From assembly GCA_903837815.1 (NCBI GenBank), contig CAILWD010000021.1:1-7301 (forward strand): a stretch of DNA of 7,301 nt, read 5' to 3'. The notes beneath the pieces were generated by a model that had not been told where the DNA came from, did no database searches, and saw only the letters and a program-made list of their open reading frames with translations. A program made the position numbers and the translations under genes. Source of the stretch: an uncultured Chloroflexota bacterium (GTDB lineage: Bacteria; Chloroflexota; Anaerolineae; Anaerolineales; Villigracilaceae). Every line of letters starts with the position of its first letter. Positions within the stretch are counted from its first letter, which is position 1. Positions 1-5,000 of this stretch are shown here, piece after piece.

Positions 1-35
1 GGTTGCAGGTTGCAAGTTGCAATTTGAAGGTTACA
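1..35. repeat. degenerate heptamer tandem repeat before the pseudouridine synthase gene
   Basis: Five 7-bp units run in phase from base 1: two exact copies of ggttgca, then agttgca, atttgaa and ggttaca. The array may start before the window edge. It lies directly upstream of the chosen ATG at 44 and occupies the place where a promoter or leader would be expected. No function is visible. Confidence 0.6.
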
Positions 36-43
36 ATAAGGCT

Positions 44-703
44 ATGGAACAATTGAACATCCTCCACCAAGACGAACATCTTATAATCATCAACAAACCT
101 GCGGGACTTTCCGTCCTGCCCGAAGGCTGGGAGCCTGATGCGCCATACCTGGTCAAAATGCTGGAAGAAGAATTTTCAAAGATTTGGGTCATCCACCGCA
201 TTGACAAAATCACCAGCGGAATTGTGGTTTTCGCGCTGACGGCGGAGGCGCACCGCAGTTTGAACATCCAATTCGAGAAACATCAGGTGGATAAAAAATA
301 TCACGCCATCGTCAACGGCTTGCCGATGTGGAATGAAAAAATCACCAAATTCCCCCTGCGCGTCAATGTGGGTCACAAGCACCGCACAATGGTGGATAAC
401 AAAAGCGGAGTCAAGTCGGAGACGCATTTCAAGGTTTTGCAGCGCGGAAAAAAACTATCCCTGCTCGAAGCCGTCCCGATGACGGGTCGCACGCACCAGA
501 TTCGAGTCCACGCCTACGCTTTGGGATTCCCGCTCCTCGGCGACACGCTCTACAGCGCCCCCGAAACAGACCTCATCCAACGTCCCGCCCTGCACGCGCA
601 ATTTTTGGCGTTCAATCATCCCGTGTCAAACGAGAGGGTTTCATTTGCCGCGCCGTATCCCCCGGACTTTGAAGCGGTAATCAAAAAACAAGTAAACAAA
701 TAG
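44..703 (+). CDS. RluA-family RNA pseudouridine synthase (short, no S4 domain)
   Basis: Isomerises specific uridines to pseudouridine in rRNA or tRNA in the cytoplasm; the exact target base cannot be read from sequence. The 219-aa product has the family hallmarks in order: an N-terminal strand with INKPAGLSV (residues 16-24), the catalytic motif HRIDKITSG (51-59) with the nucleophilic aspartate at D54, KKYHAIVNG (84-92), KSGVKSETHF (120-129) and GRTHQIRVHA (148-157). The length matches single-domain RluA enzymes; there is no N-terminal S4 domain as in RluC/RluD. The reading frame is open to the window edge, with a TTG at 17, but ATG 44 places the first residues where homologues usually begin, and the upstream codons fall in a tandem repeat. 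A gaagg at 26-30 is a distant possible ribosome site. The last codons, encoding KKQVNK, lie partly inside the downstream octamer repeat, so the C-terminus may have been reshaped by it. It converges with the DUF1015 gene. The family is clear; the RluA subtype is not assigned. Confidence 0.93.
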   Translation: MEQLNILHQDEHLIIINKPAGLSVLPEGWEPDAPYLVKMLEEEFSKIWVIHRIDKITSGIVVFALTAEAHRSLNIQFEKHQVDKKYHAIVNGLPMWNEKITKFPLRVNVGHKHRTMVDNKSGVKSETHFKVLQRGKKLSLLEAVPMTGRTHQIRVHAYALGFPLLGDTLYSAPETDLIQRPALHAQFLAFNHPVSNERVSFAAPYPPDFEAVIKKQVNK

Positions 704-776
704 ACAAGGAAACAGGTACACAAGTCCCCATCACCTGTGTACCTGTTTACCAATTTACCTGTGTACTTTTGTACTT
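690..776. repeat. degenerate octamer repeat in two opposed blocks between convergent genes
   Basis: Five 8-bp units resembling aRGTAmAC run from 690 to 729, for example aagtaaac, aaggaaac and aggtacac. Five units of the complementary sense run from 737 to 776: gtgtacct, gtttacca, atttacct, gtgtactt and ttgtactt. The two blocks face each other around about 731-736. The array begins inside the last codons of the pseudouridine synthase gene and ends at the first base of the DUF1015 stop codon. Confidence 0.65.
710..748. terminator. possible bidirectional terminator hairpin between convergent genes
   Basis: A perfect 13-bp inverted repeat (710-722 with 736-748) encloses a 13-nt loop. It sits between the stop of the pseudouridine synthase gene (+) and the stop of the DUF1015 gene (-), where a shared terminator is expected. 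There is no clean T-run right after the stem on either strand, only T-rich sequence, so termination is plausible rather than shown. The hairpin is also the innermost part of the octamer array and may simply be a by-product of it. Confidence 0.45.
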
Positions 777-2089
777 TACCCTATCTTCCTTGCTTCCATA
801 TAAAATCGCTTTTCGCGCGCTTCACCCATCGAGAAGGTTTTGCGCGGAAGAGCGCCGTCAAGGATGACCGTCTTGAACAGGTCGGATTTGTGCATTCCCG
901 CGAGGTAAATGCCCGCATTGCCGGCTTGTCCGCCGAGACGTACCACCACATCTTCGCCGTGGACGTAGTCGATCTTTTCCGCGCCGCCGTCTTTGAGGAA
1001 GACGTCGAGGAAGGCTTGGATGGTGCCGACTGCCAGATTGGATGATGCGTTCGAGATTTCAACCACGCCAAACTTCCCGCCGTTGACCAGACCGATGGCT
1101 TGCTTCCCGCTTTGGGCGGAGTCCACCTGCTTGACCATTTCGTCCGCGTTGGAAACTTCTGCGTAGGAGAAGTTCGCTCCAAAGGTCTTCTTCAATTCCG
1201 CAAACAAGTCCTTCTTCAAGCCAAACAGCACGCGATGAATCGGCTCGAACTCCAGCCCTTCGTCATGGACGTTTTCGATCTCAACCAGCGCATAGCGCGA
1301 AGGGTGATCCATGCCGACTTGGGCTTTGTTCTTTTCCCAAATGGCTTTGGCGGTGGCGAGGGAGTGGTTGCCGTCGCCCATTGCAAACAGCAAAACGGGC
1401 TGGTCTTTGCCGATGCCATATTTGGCGGCGAAGGTTTCGGGTTTGGCAAGTCCACGCAAGGCTTCGATGATTTTAGTTTCGTGGCCGCCGCTGACCGCGT
1501 AGCCAGAGAGATGCCCGCTGTCGAACATCAGGTCGAAGTCGTACAGTTTTTCAAGGCTGGATTTCGCCGCGCCCATTGGCTCGATAACAGTGTGCTGCGG
1601 GTCGTCGATCAGCACGAGGATGTGGGGCAGTTCCATCGCCGCGCCCTGACGGATTTTGATGCGCGGGGGCAGGCGGTCAACAATCGTCCCTTCGGTGGCG
1701 CGGATCAGGCTCGACGAACCTTTGTTGTAATCGTAGCGTTCGAGGTCAAGGCAAAGGATGACGCCTTTGCGGGTCTTGCCAGCGACGGTGCGTTCGACGT
1801 AGATGAAACCTTCGCGCGGTTGAAGCACGCCTTCATCCATGTATTTCTTCATGGTGGCTTGAATGCTCTGGATGCGCTCGGCTTCGCCCGGCTTTTCGAG
1901 ATGCACTTCGGGGAAGGTCAGGTTCAAGGTGGAGGGGGCGTCGCCGACGATTTTTTCCACCTCAGCCCAATACTCAGGCTCGGAGGTGAATTGGTCACAG
2001 GCGATGACCGCCCACTTCTTTGGGTCAACGCCCGCCTTGGGCAAATATACCTCGGGGATTTGAATGCCGATGTCGGAGATGATTTTCAT
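776..2089 (-). CDS. DUF1015 family protein, serine-pathway-linked, function unknown
   Basis: A 437-aa soluble protein with no signal peptide or membrane segment, recognised as DUF1015 (COG4198). Visible conserved stretches are an N-terminal WAVIACDQFTSEPEYW (26-41), the block around RATEGTIVDRLPPR (130-143), the most conserved motif GDGNHSLATAK (238-248), EPIHRVLFG (282-290), YVHGED (375-380), and a basic C-terminal PRKTFSMGEAREKRFYMEAR (415-434). It starts at ATG 2089 with an agagga ribosome site four or five bases upstream. It lies downstream of serA on the same strand, 102 bases apart across a hairpin repeat, and is probably cotranscribed. From memory, DUF1015 genes often neighbour serA/serC in Chloroflexota and Clostridia, which suggests a role in serine or phosphoserine metabolism. 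The DGNH motif resembles the DGxHR motif of ParB/sulfiredoxin-fold proteins, a group that includes free-serine kinases; this link is my inference. The family call is firm; the biochemical role is unknown. Confidence 0.9.
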   Translation of the reverse strand: MKIISDIGIQIPEVYLPKAGVDPKKWAVIACDQFTSEPEYWAEVEKIVGDAPSTLNLTFPEVHLEKPGEAERIQSIQATMKKYMDEGVLQPREGFIYVERTVAGKTRKGVILCLDLERYDYNKGSSSLIRATEGTIVDRLPPRIKIRQGAAMELPHILVLIDDPQHTVIEPMGAAKSSLEKLYDFDLMFDSGHLSGYAVSGGHETKIIEALRGLAKPETFAAKYGIGKDQPVLLFAMGDGNHSLATAKAIWEKNKAQVGMDHPSRYALVEIENVHDEGLEFEPIHRVLFGLKKDLFAELKKTFGANFSYAEVSNADEMVKQVDSAQSGKQAIGLVNGGKFGVVEISNASSNLAVGTIQAFLDVFLKDGGAEKIDYVHGEDVVVRLGGQAGNAGIYLAGMHKSDLFKTVILDGALPRKTFSMGEAREKRFYMEARKIG

Positions 2090-2102
2090 GAGTCCTCTTC
2101 TA

Positions 2103-2184
2103 CGTCATTGCGAGGCGATGTTCTTCCGCCGAAGCAATCTCCAGTGACAGGGGATTGCTTCGGGCTAACGCCCTCGCAATGACG
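2103..2184. repeat. 82-bp interspersed inverted-repeat element between serA and DUF1015
   Basis: Outer arms of 13 bp are perfect (cgtcattgcgagg at 2103-2115 and its complement at 2172-2184). Inner arms pair 2129-2139 with 2153-2163 (core cgaagcaatc) and extend through a G-U pair and two further pairs to a 7-nt loop. The result is a long two-tier hairpin. From memory, repeats with the same cgtcattgcgagg outer and gaagcaatc inner words are scattered between genes in many unrelated bacteria. There is no transposase and no T-run. Within a serA-DUF1015 transcript it would fold as a stable internal hairpin that could affect mRNA decay or read-through. Confidence 0.85.
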
Positions 2185-2191
2185 ATGATCC

Positions 2192-3091
2192 TTACTTCTT
2201 CGAGAACTCGATCAACTTGGCGGCAACTTCCGCGCCGACTCGGGCTTGGGCTTCTTTGGTGGCGGCGCCGATGTGCGGCGAACCAATCACGTTATCCAGC
2301 TTGAGCAGTTTCCAGTCGGTGGGCGGCTCCTCGGCGAAGACATCCAACGCCGCGCCTGCCACCTGTCCGCTGGTAAGGGCTTCGTAGAGCGCGTTCTCGT
2401 CGATGATTCCGCCGCGCGCGCAGTTGACAATTCGGACGCCCTTCTTCATTTTGGCGAATTGCGCCGTGCTGATCATGTTGGCGGATTCTTTGGTCTTGGG
2501 CAGGTGCAGGCTGATGTAATCTGCCTGAGCGAGAAGTTCATCCAGCGAGACCATTTTGATTCCAGCAACTTCTTTCACAAAGGGATCATAGGCGAGCCCG
2601 GTCATGCCGAGGGCGGCGGCGCGTTTGGCTGTTTCCTTGCCGATGTTGCCAACGCCGATCAAGCCCAAAGTCTTGCCGCCGATTTCATCGCCTTCAAAAC
2701 TCTTCTTGTCCCATTTTTCGGCTTTCATCGAAGCGGTGGCTTTGTAGGTGGAGCGGGCAAGGGCAAACATGTAACCCACTGCCAGTTCAGCCACCGAAGC
2801 GGAACTCGCCAGCGGGGTGTTCATCACGGCGATGCCCTTCGACTTGGCGTACTCGTGGTCGATGGTGTCGAGTCCCACGCCGCCGCGCACGATCACCTTC
2901 AGGTTGGGGCAGACATCGATTAGCGGCTGGCGGACTTTGGTGCGCGAGCGGACAACCATGCCGTCATAGGCGGGCAAAACGTTGGGCAGTTCTTCGGGGG
3001 TAATGTCGTCGCGCACATCCACGGTCAAGCCCGCGGCGCGCATCTGCTCGATATATTCTTTTTCGGTCTTGTCGCAAATCAAAACTTTCAT
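2192..3091 (-). CDS. serA: D-3-phosphoglycerate dehydrogenase, short ACT-less type
   Basis: NAD-dependent oxidation of 3-phosphoglycerate to 3-phosphohydroxypyruvate, the committed step of serine synthesis, in the cytoplasm. The 299-aa protein has an N-terminal substrate-binding part with VVRSRTKV (46-53; R48 and R50) and RGGVGLDTID (69-78). A Rossmann dinucleotide fold follows, with GVGNIG (146-151) and D169 at the position typical for NAD preference, then the catalytic residues R226 (NCARGG), E255 (DVFAEEPP) and H273 (SPHIG). It ends just after the catalytic fold, so it lacks both the intervening domain and the C-terminal ACT domain of long SerA enzymes; serine feedback through ACT is therefore not expected. 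The start at ATG 3091 is fixed by a strong GGAGG six bases upstream. It is divergent from serC, and the DUF1015 gene follows on the same strand. A related D-2-hydroxyacid dehydrogenase activity cannot be excluded from sequence alone, but the divergent serC neighbour strongly favours SerA. Confidence 0.93.
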   Translation of the reverse strand: MKVLICDKTEKEYIEQMRAAGLTVDVRDDITPEELPNVLPAYDGMVVRSRTKVRQPLIDVCPNLKVIVRGGVGLDTIDHEYAKSKGIAVMNTPLASSASVAELAVGYMFALARSTYKATASMKAEKWDKKSFEGDEIGGKTLGLIGVGNIGKETAKRAAALGMTGLAYDPFVKEVAGIKMVSLDELLAQADYISLHLPKTKESANMISTAQFAKMKKGVRIVNCARGGIIDENALYEALTSGQVAGAALDVFAEEPPTDWKLLKLDNVIGSPHIGAATKEAQARVGAEVAAKLIEFSKK

Positions 3092-3097
3092 GGGGTT

Positions 3098-3102
3098 CCT
3101 CC
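3098..3102 (-). promoter_or_regulatory. strong ribosome binding site of serA
   Basis: On the minus strand GGAGG lies six bases before ATG 3091 and settles the start codon. It is directly preceded by a run of eight T, so it abuts the end of a terminator-like structure. Confidence 0.85.
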
Positions 3103-3174
3103 AAAAAAAAGTAAAGACCTCGGAAGTCTTCTGGTGATTGTTTTTTCAAGGTTCGCAAAAGACTTCCGAAGTCT
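3103..3174 (-). promoter_or_regulatory. terminator-like hairpin in the serA leader (candidate attenuator)
   Basis: Read on the minus strand, a 16-nt arm (3174-3159), a 28-nt loop and a second 16-nt arm (3130-3115) form an uninterrupted 16-bp RNA stem with a single G-U pair. It is followed by TTAC and eight T (3114-3103), the layout of an intrinsic terminator. It lies between the predicted serA promoter and its ribosome site. Each arm is also nearly self-palindromic (agacttc, one base, gaagtct), so two small hairpins could form instead of the long one. No short leader peptide or known riboswitch was recognised. An alternative reading is a copy of a dispersed palindromic repeat that happened to land here. 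Confidence 0.5.
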
Positions 3175-3192
3175 GAGATTGAAACTAAAATC

Positions 3193-3221
3193 ATTCTAAC
3201 AATCGGGCATGGCTTTGTCAA
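3193..3221 (-). promoter_or_regulatory. predicted sigma-70-type promoter of serA
   Basis: On the minus strand a perfect TTGACA (3221-3216) is followed after 17 bases by TAGAAT (3198-3193), five of six matches to the -10 consensus. Transcription would start near 3186, giving a leader of about 95 nt that contains the terminator-like hairpin. Confidence 0.7.
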
Positions 3222-3222
3222 C

Positions 3223-3248
3223 GACATGAGTCAGGGGAAAGTCATGTC
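3223..3248. promoter_or_regulatory. inverted repeat between the serA and serC promoters (possible operator)
   Basis: Perfect 7-bp arms gacatga (3223-3229) and tcatgtc (3242-3248) are separated by 12 bases. The repeat lies just upstream of the serA -35 on one side and ends nine bases before the serC -35 on the other, a suitable place for a regulator controlling both directions. No known regulator site was recognised, and arms this short can occur by chance. Confidence 0.35.
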
Positions 3249-3256
3249 AATCGTTC

Positions 3257-3286
3257 TTGTAAATTTGTCTGACAAAAGGCTATAAT
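3257..3286 (+). promoter_or_regulatory. predicted sigma-70-type promoter of serC with a palindrome in its spacer
   Basis: A -35-like TTGTAA (3257-3262) and a perfect TATAAT (3281-3286) are 18 bases apart, giving a start near 3293 and a leader of about 63 nt. Within the spacer lies the palindrome tttgtc-t-gacaaa (3264-3276), where a bound repressor would block RNA polymerase. Confidence 0.65.
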
Positions 3287-3342
3287 GAAAAGAAACAAAA
3301 CAGCGTTCAATCAAGTCTAGACAAACCTTTCACCTATTCAAC

Positions 3343-3347
3343 AGGAG
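3343..3347 (+). promoter_or_regulatory. ribosome binding site of serC
   Basis: AGGAG lies eight bases upstream of ATG 3356 and supports that start. Confidence 0.8.
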
Positions 3348-3355
3348 TACACAAA

Positions 3356-4447
3356 ATGTCCGAACTCAAACGCGCGCACAATTTCAACCCCGGTCCCGGT
3401 GCCCTGCCGTTGGAAGTTCTGCAGCAGGCTCAGGCTGAACTGCTCGACTTCAAAGGCACAGGCATGTCGGTGATGGAAATCAGCCACCGCTCGAAGGAAT
3501 TCGAAGCCGTGATCCAAACCGCCGAAGCGGATCTGCGCGAACTGCTTGGCATCCCCTCGAACTACAAGATCATGTTCCTGCAAGGCGGCGCGACCCTGCA
3601 ATTTACGATGCTGGCAATGAACCTGCGCCCCGCCGGCGCCTCTGCCGACTACATCGTGACCGGCACCTGGAGCAAGACCGCCATCAAGGAAGCCAAGAAG
3701 ATTGGCACAGCCCGCGCCGCCGCCAACACCGAAGCCGAAGGCTTCAACTGCCTCCCCGCCAGCCTTGACCTCGACCCGAAAGCCGCCTACCTGCACTACA
3801 CGATGAACGAGACGATTCACGGCGTGGAGTTCTTCACCGATCCGACCCCGCCTGCCGGCGTCCCCCTCATCTGCGACTGCTCCTCCGATTTTGTCAGCCG
3901 CCCGATCGATGTGTCCAAATTCGCCATGCTGTATGCGGGCGCGCAGAAGAATGCGGGTCCCGCCGGTGTGACCGTGGTCATGATCCGCGACGACATGATT
4001 GAGCGCGTCCCCGAAAACCTGCCCGTGATGCTGGATTACAAGACTCTCGCTGCCAGCGGATCCCTGCACAATACGCCGCCCGCCTTCTCGATCTATGTCG
4101 TTGGGCTGGTCTTCCAGTGGATCAAGAAACAGGGCGGTCTCGCCGCCATCGAAAAGACCAACCGCGTGAAGGCTGGTCTGGTCTACGACGCCATCGACCA
4201 GAGCGGCGGCTTCTATCGCGGACACGCCAAGCCCGATGCCCGCTCGCTGATGAACGTCCCCTTCCGCCTGCCCAGCGAAGAACTCGAAGACGCCTTTGCA
4301 AAGGAAGCCAAGAAGAACAACCTGATCGGTCTCAAGGGACACCGCTCCGTTGGCGGTATGCGCGCCTCGATCTACAACGCCGTGACCGTCGAAGGCGCTC
4401 AGGCGCTGGTCGACTTCATGAAGGAATTCCAGAAGAAGAACGGGTAG
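3356..4447 (+). CDS. serC: phosphoserine aminotransferase
   Basis: PLP-dependent transfer of the amino group of glutamate to 3-phosphohydroxypyruvate, giving phosphoserine; the same enzyme type also serves the 3-hydroxy-4-phosphohydroxythreonine step of one pyridoxal phosphate route. The 363-aa product has the usual full length. Visible features are HNFNPGPGALP (8-18) at the N-terminus, the cofactor phosphate-binding GGAT (77-80), W105 stacking on PLP, TMNETIHGVEF (149-159), D174 in CDCSSDF contacting the pyridine nitrogen, the Schiff-base lysine K198 in AGAQKNAGPAG, HNTPPAFSIY (238-247), and GHRSVGGMRASIYNA (328-342) with H329, R330 and R336 for substrate phosphate and carboxylate. It starts at ATG 3356 with AGGAG eight bases upstream. 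It is transcribed alone, divergently from serA, and ends at its own terminator. Its third codon positions look richer in G/C than those of neighbouring genes, fitting a well-expressed gene. Nothing is truncated. Confidence 0.97.
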   Translation: MSELKRAHNFNPGPGALPLEVLQQAQAELLDFKGTGMSVMEISHRSKEFEAVIQTAEADLRELLGIPSNYKIMFLQGGATLQFTMLAMNLRPAGASADYIVTGTWSKTAIKEAKKIGTARAAANTEAEGFNCLPASLDLDPKAAYLHYTMNETIHGVEFFTDPTPPAGVPLICDCSSDFVSRPIDVSKFAMLYAGAQKNAGPAGVTVVMIRDDMIERVPENLPVMLDYKTLAASGSLHNTPPAFSIYVVGLVFQWIKKQGGLAAIEKTNRVKAGLVYDAIDQSGGFYRGHAKPDARSLMNVPFRLPSEELEDAFAKEAKKNNLIGLKGHRSVGGMRASIYNAVTVEGAQALVDFMKEFQKKNG

Positions 4448-4472
4448 TTCAGTAATCTGTTGTCAGTAAATG

Positions 4473-4518
4473 AACGACCTCCGAATCGTTGATCGAATTC
4501 GGAGGTCGTTTTATTTTC
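4473..4518 (+). terminator. intrinsic terminator of serC
   Basis: A perfect 14-bp stem (4473-4486 with 4497-4510) and a 10-nt loop are followed by ttttattttc (4509-4518), 25 bases after the serC stop. On the minus strand the same stem lies beyond the membrane-protein gene but is followed by few T, so it is at best a weak terminator in that direction. Confidence 0.9.
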
Positions 4519-4532
4519 AGGGGCAGAGAAAG

Positions 4533-4958
4533 TCAGGAGGCTGAAACAGGCTTTATCACGTTGAACAATTCCTTCACGGAAGGGCGGGAAAGAACAATGA
4601 TGGAGAAGACTCCCAGAACCGTGCCAAAGGGCATGAAAATGCAACTAACCCCAGCCATGATCAGACAGAACATGTGGTTCTTCCTTTTGGCGAGGAAATA
4701 GCCCGCAGCGGCGATAAACCCCGAGAAGACAAGCCCGAAGAAAATGATTGCGGCGGGGATCAGAGTGAACATCAAGCCGAACAGCCAAAAAGGAAATGGC
4801 GCTTCCGCCTCGGCTCCCGGCGACAGGAAACCGCCAGTCAGCATTGAAATTCCCATCATCAGGTGAAAGATGGGAAAAAGGGAAAACAAACCTGAAATCC
4901 CCGCGACCACATAGTGAAAGATGGACAGGATATTGAGGTGCTGGATATCGTCATTCAT
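4533..4958 (-). CDS. small conserved multi-pass membrane protein, function unknown
   Basis: A 141-aa hydrophobic protein with three or four membrane segments, roughly residues 10-40 (perhaps one long or two short), 57-90 and 96-123. The charged patch AKRKNH (90-95) separates the last two and probably faces the cytoplasm. Recognisable stretches are HLNILSIFHYV (7-17), PIFHLMMG (29-36), a LAKRKN turn, and MPFGTVLGVFSIIVLSRPSV (109-128). Proteins of this pattern occur, as I recall, in many bacteria without an assigned function. ATG 4958 is preferred because AAAGGAGA sits ten bases upstream; the TTG nine bases earlier (4967) would have that site only two bases away. It lies 42 bases downstream of the phosphatase gene on the same strand and is probably the last gene of that transcript. 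It converges on serC. Confidence 0.8.
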   Translation of the reverse strand: MNDDIQHLNILSIFHYVVAGISGLFSLFPIFHLMMGISMLTGGFLSPGAEAEAPFPFWLFGLMFTLIPAAIIFFGLVFSGFIAAAGYFLAKRKNHMFCLIMAGVSCIFMPFGTVLGVFSIIVLSRPSVKELFNVIKPVSAS

Positions 4959-5000
4959 AACCCACAAATCTCCTTTCGATGAAAACCACTTACAAAAAAA

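Noticed and set aside
17..43. TTG at 17 as the start of the pseudouridine synthase
   Set aside because: The nine extra codons fall in the heptamer repeat and add nothing resembling the family; ATG 44 gives the usual N-terminus and length.
690..776. A CRISPR array
   Set aside because: The repeat unit is 8 bp, degenerate and without spacers, and no cas genes are present.
1100..2182. A 360-codon open frame on the + strand opposite the DUF1015 gene
   Set aside because: It is antisense to a clearly conserved protein, has no family motif or ribosome site, and its composition is what GC-biased codon positions of the true gene produce on the other strand.
2103..2184. An insertion sequence or a full transposon remnant
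   Set aside because: Only 82 bp long, no transposase remnant and no obvious target duplication; it is treated as an interspersed hairpin repeat.
2246..2923. A 225-codon open frame on the + strand opposite serA
   Set aside because: Antisense shadow of serA; low-complexity composition and no recognisable motif.
3092..3355. A known riboswitch or T-box in the serA/serC intergenic region
   Set aside because: The leaders are short (about 95 and 63 nt) and lack any specifier loop, T-box sequence or aptamer core that I recognise; only simple hairpins are seen.
3338..4342. A 334-codon open frame on the - strand opposite serC
   Set aside because: It covers almost the whole of a complete serC with all catalytic residues. 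The product is glycine- and histidine-rich without domains, typical of a mirror frame.
4959..4967. TTG at 4967 as the start of the membrane protein
   Set aside because: The ribosome site AAAGGAGA would lie only two bases from it, against ten bases for ATG 4958.
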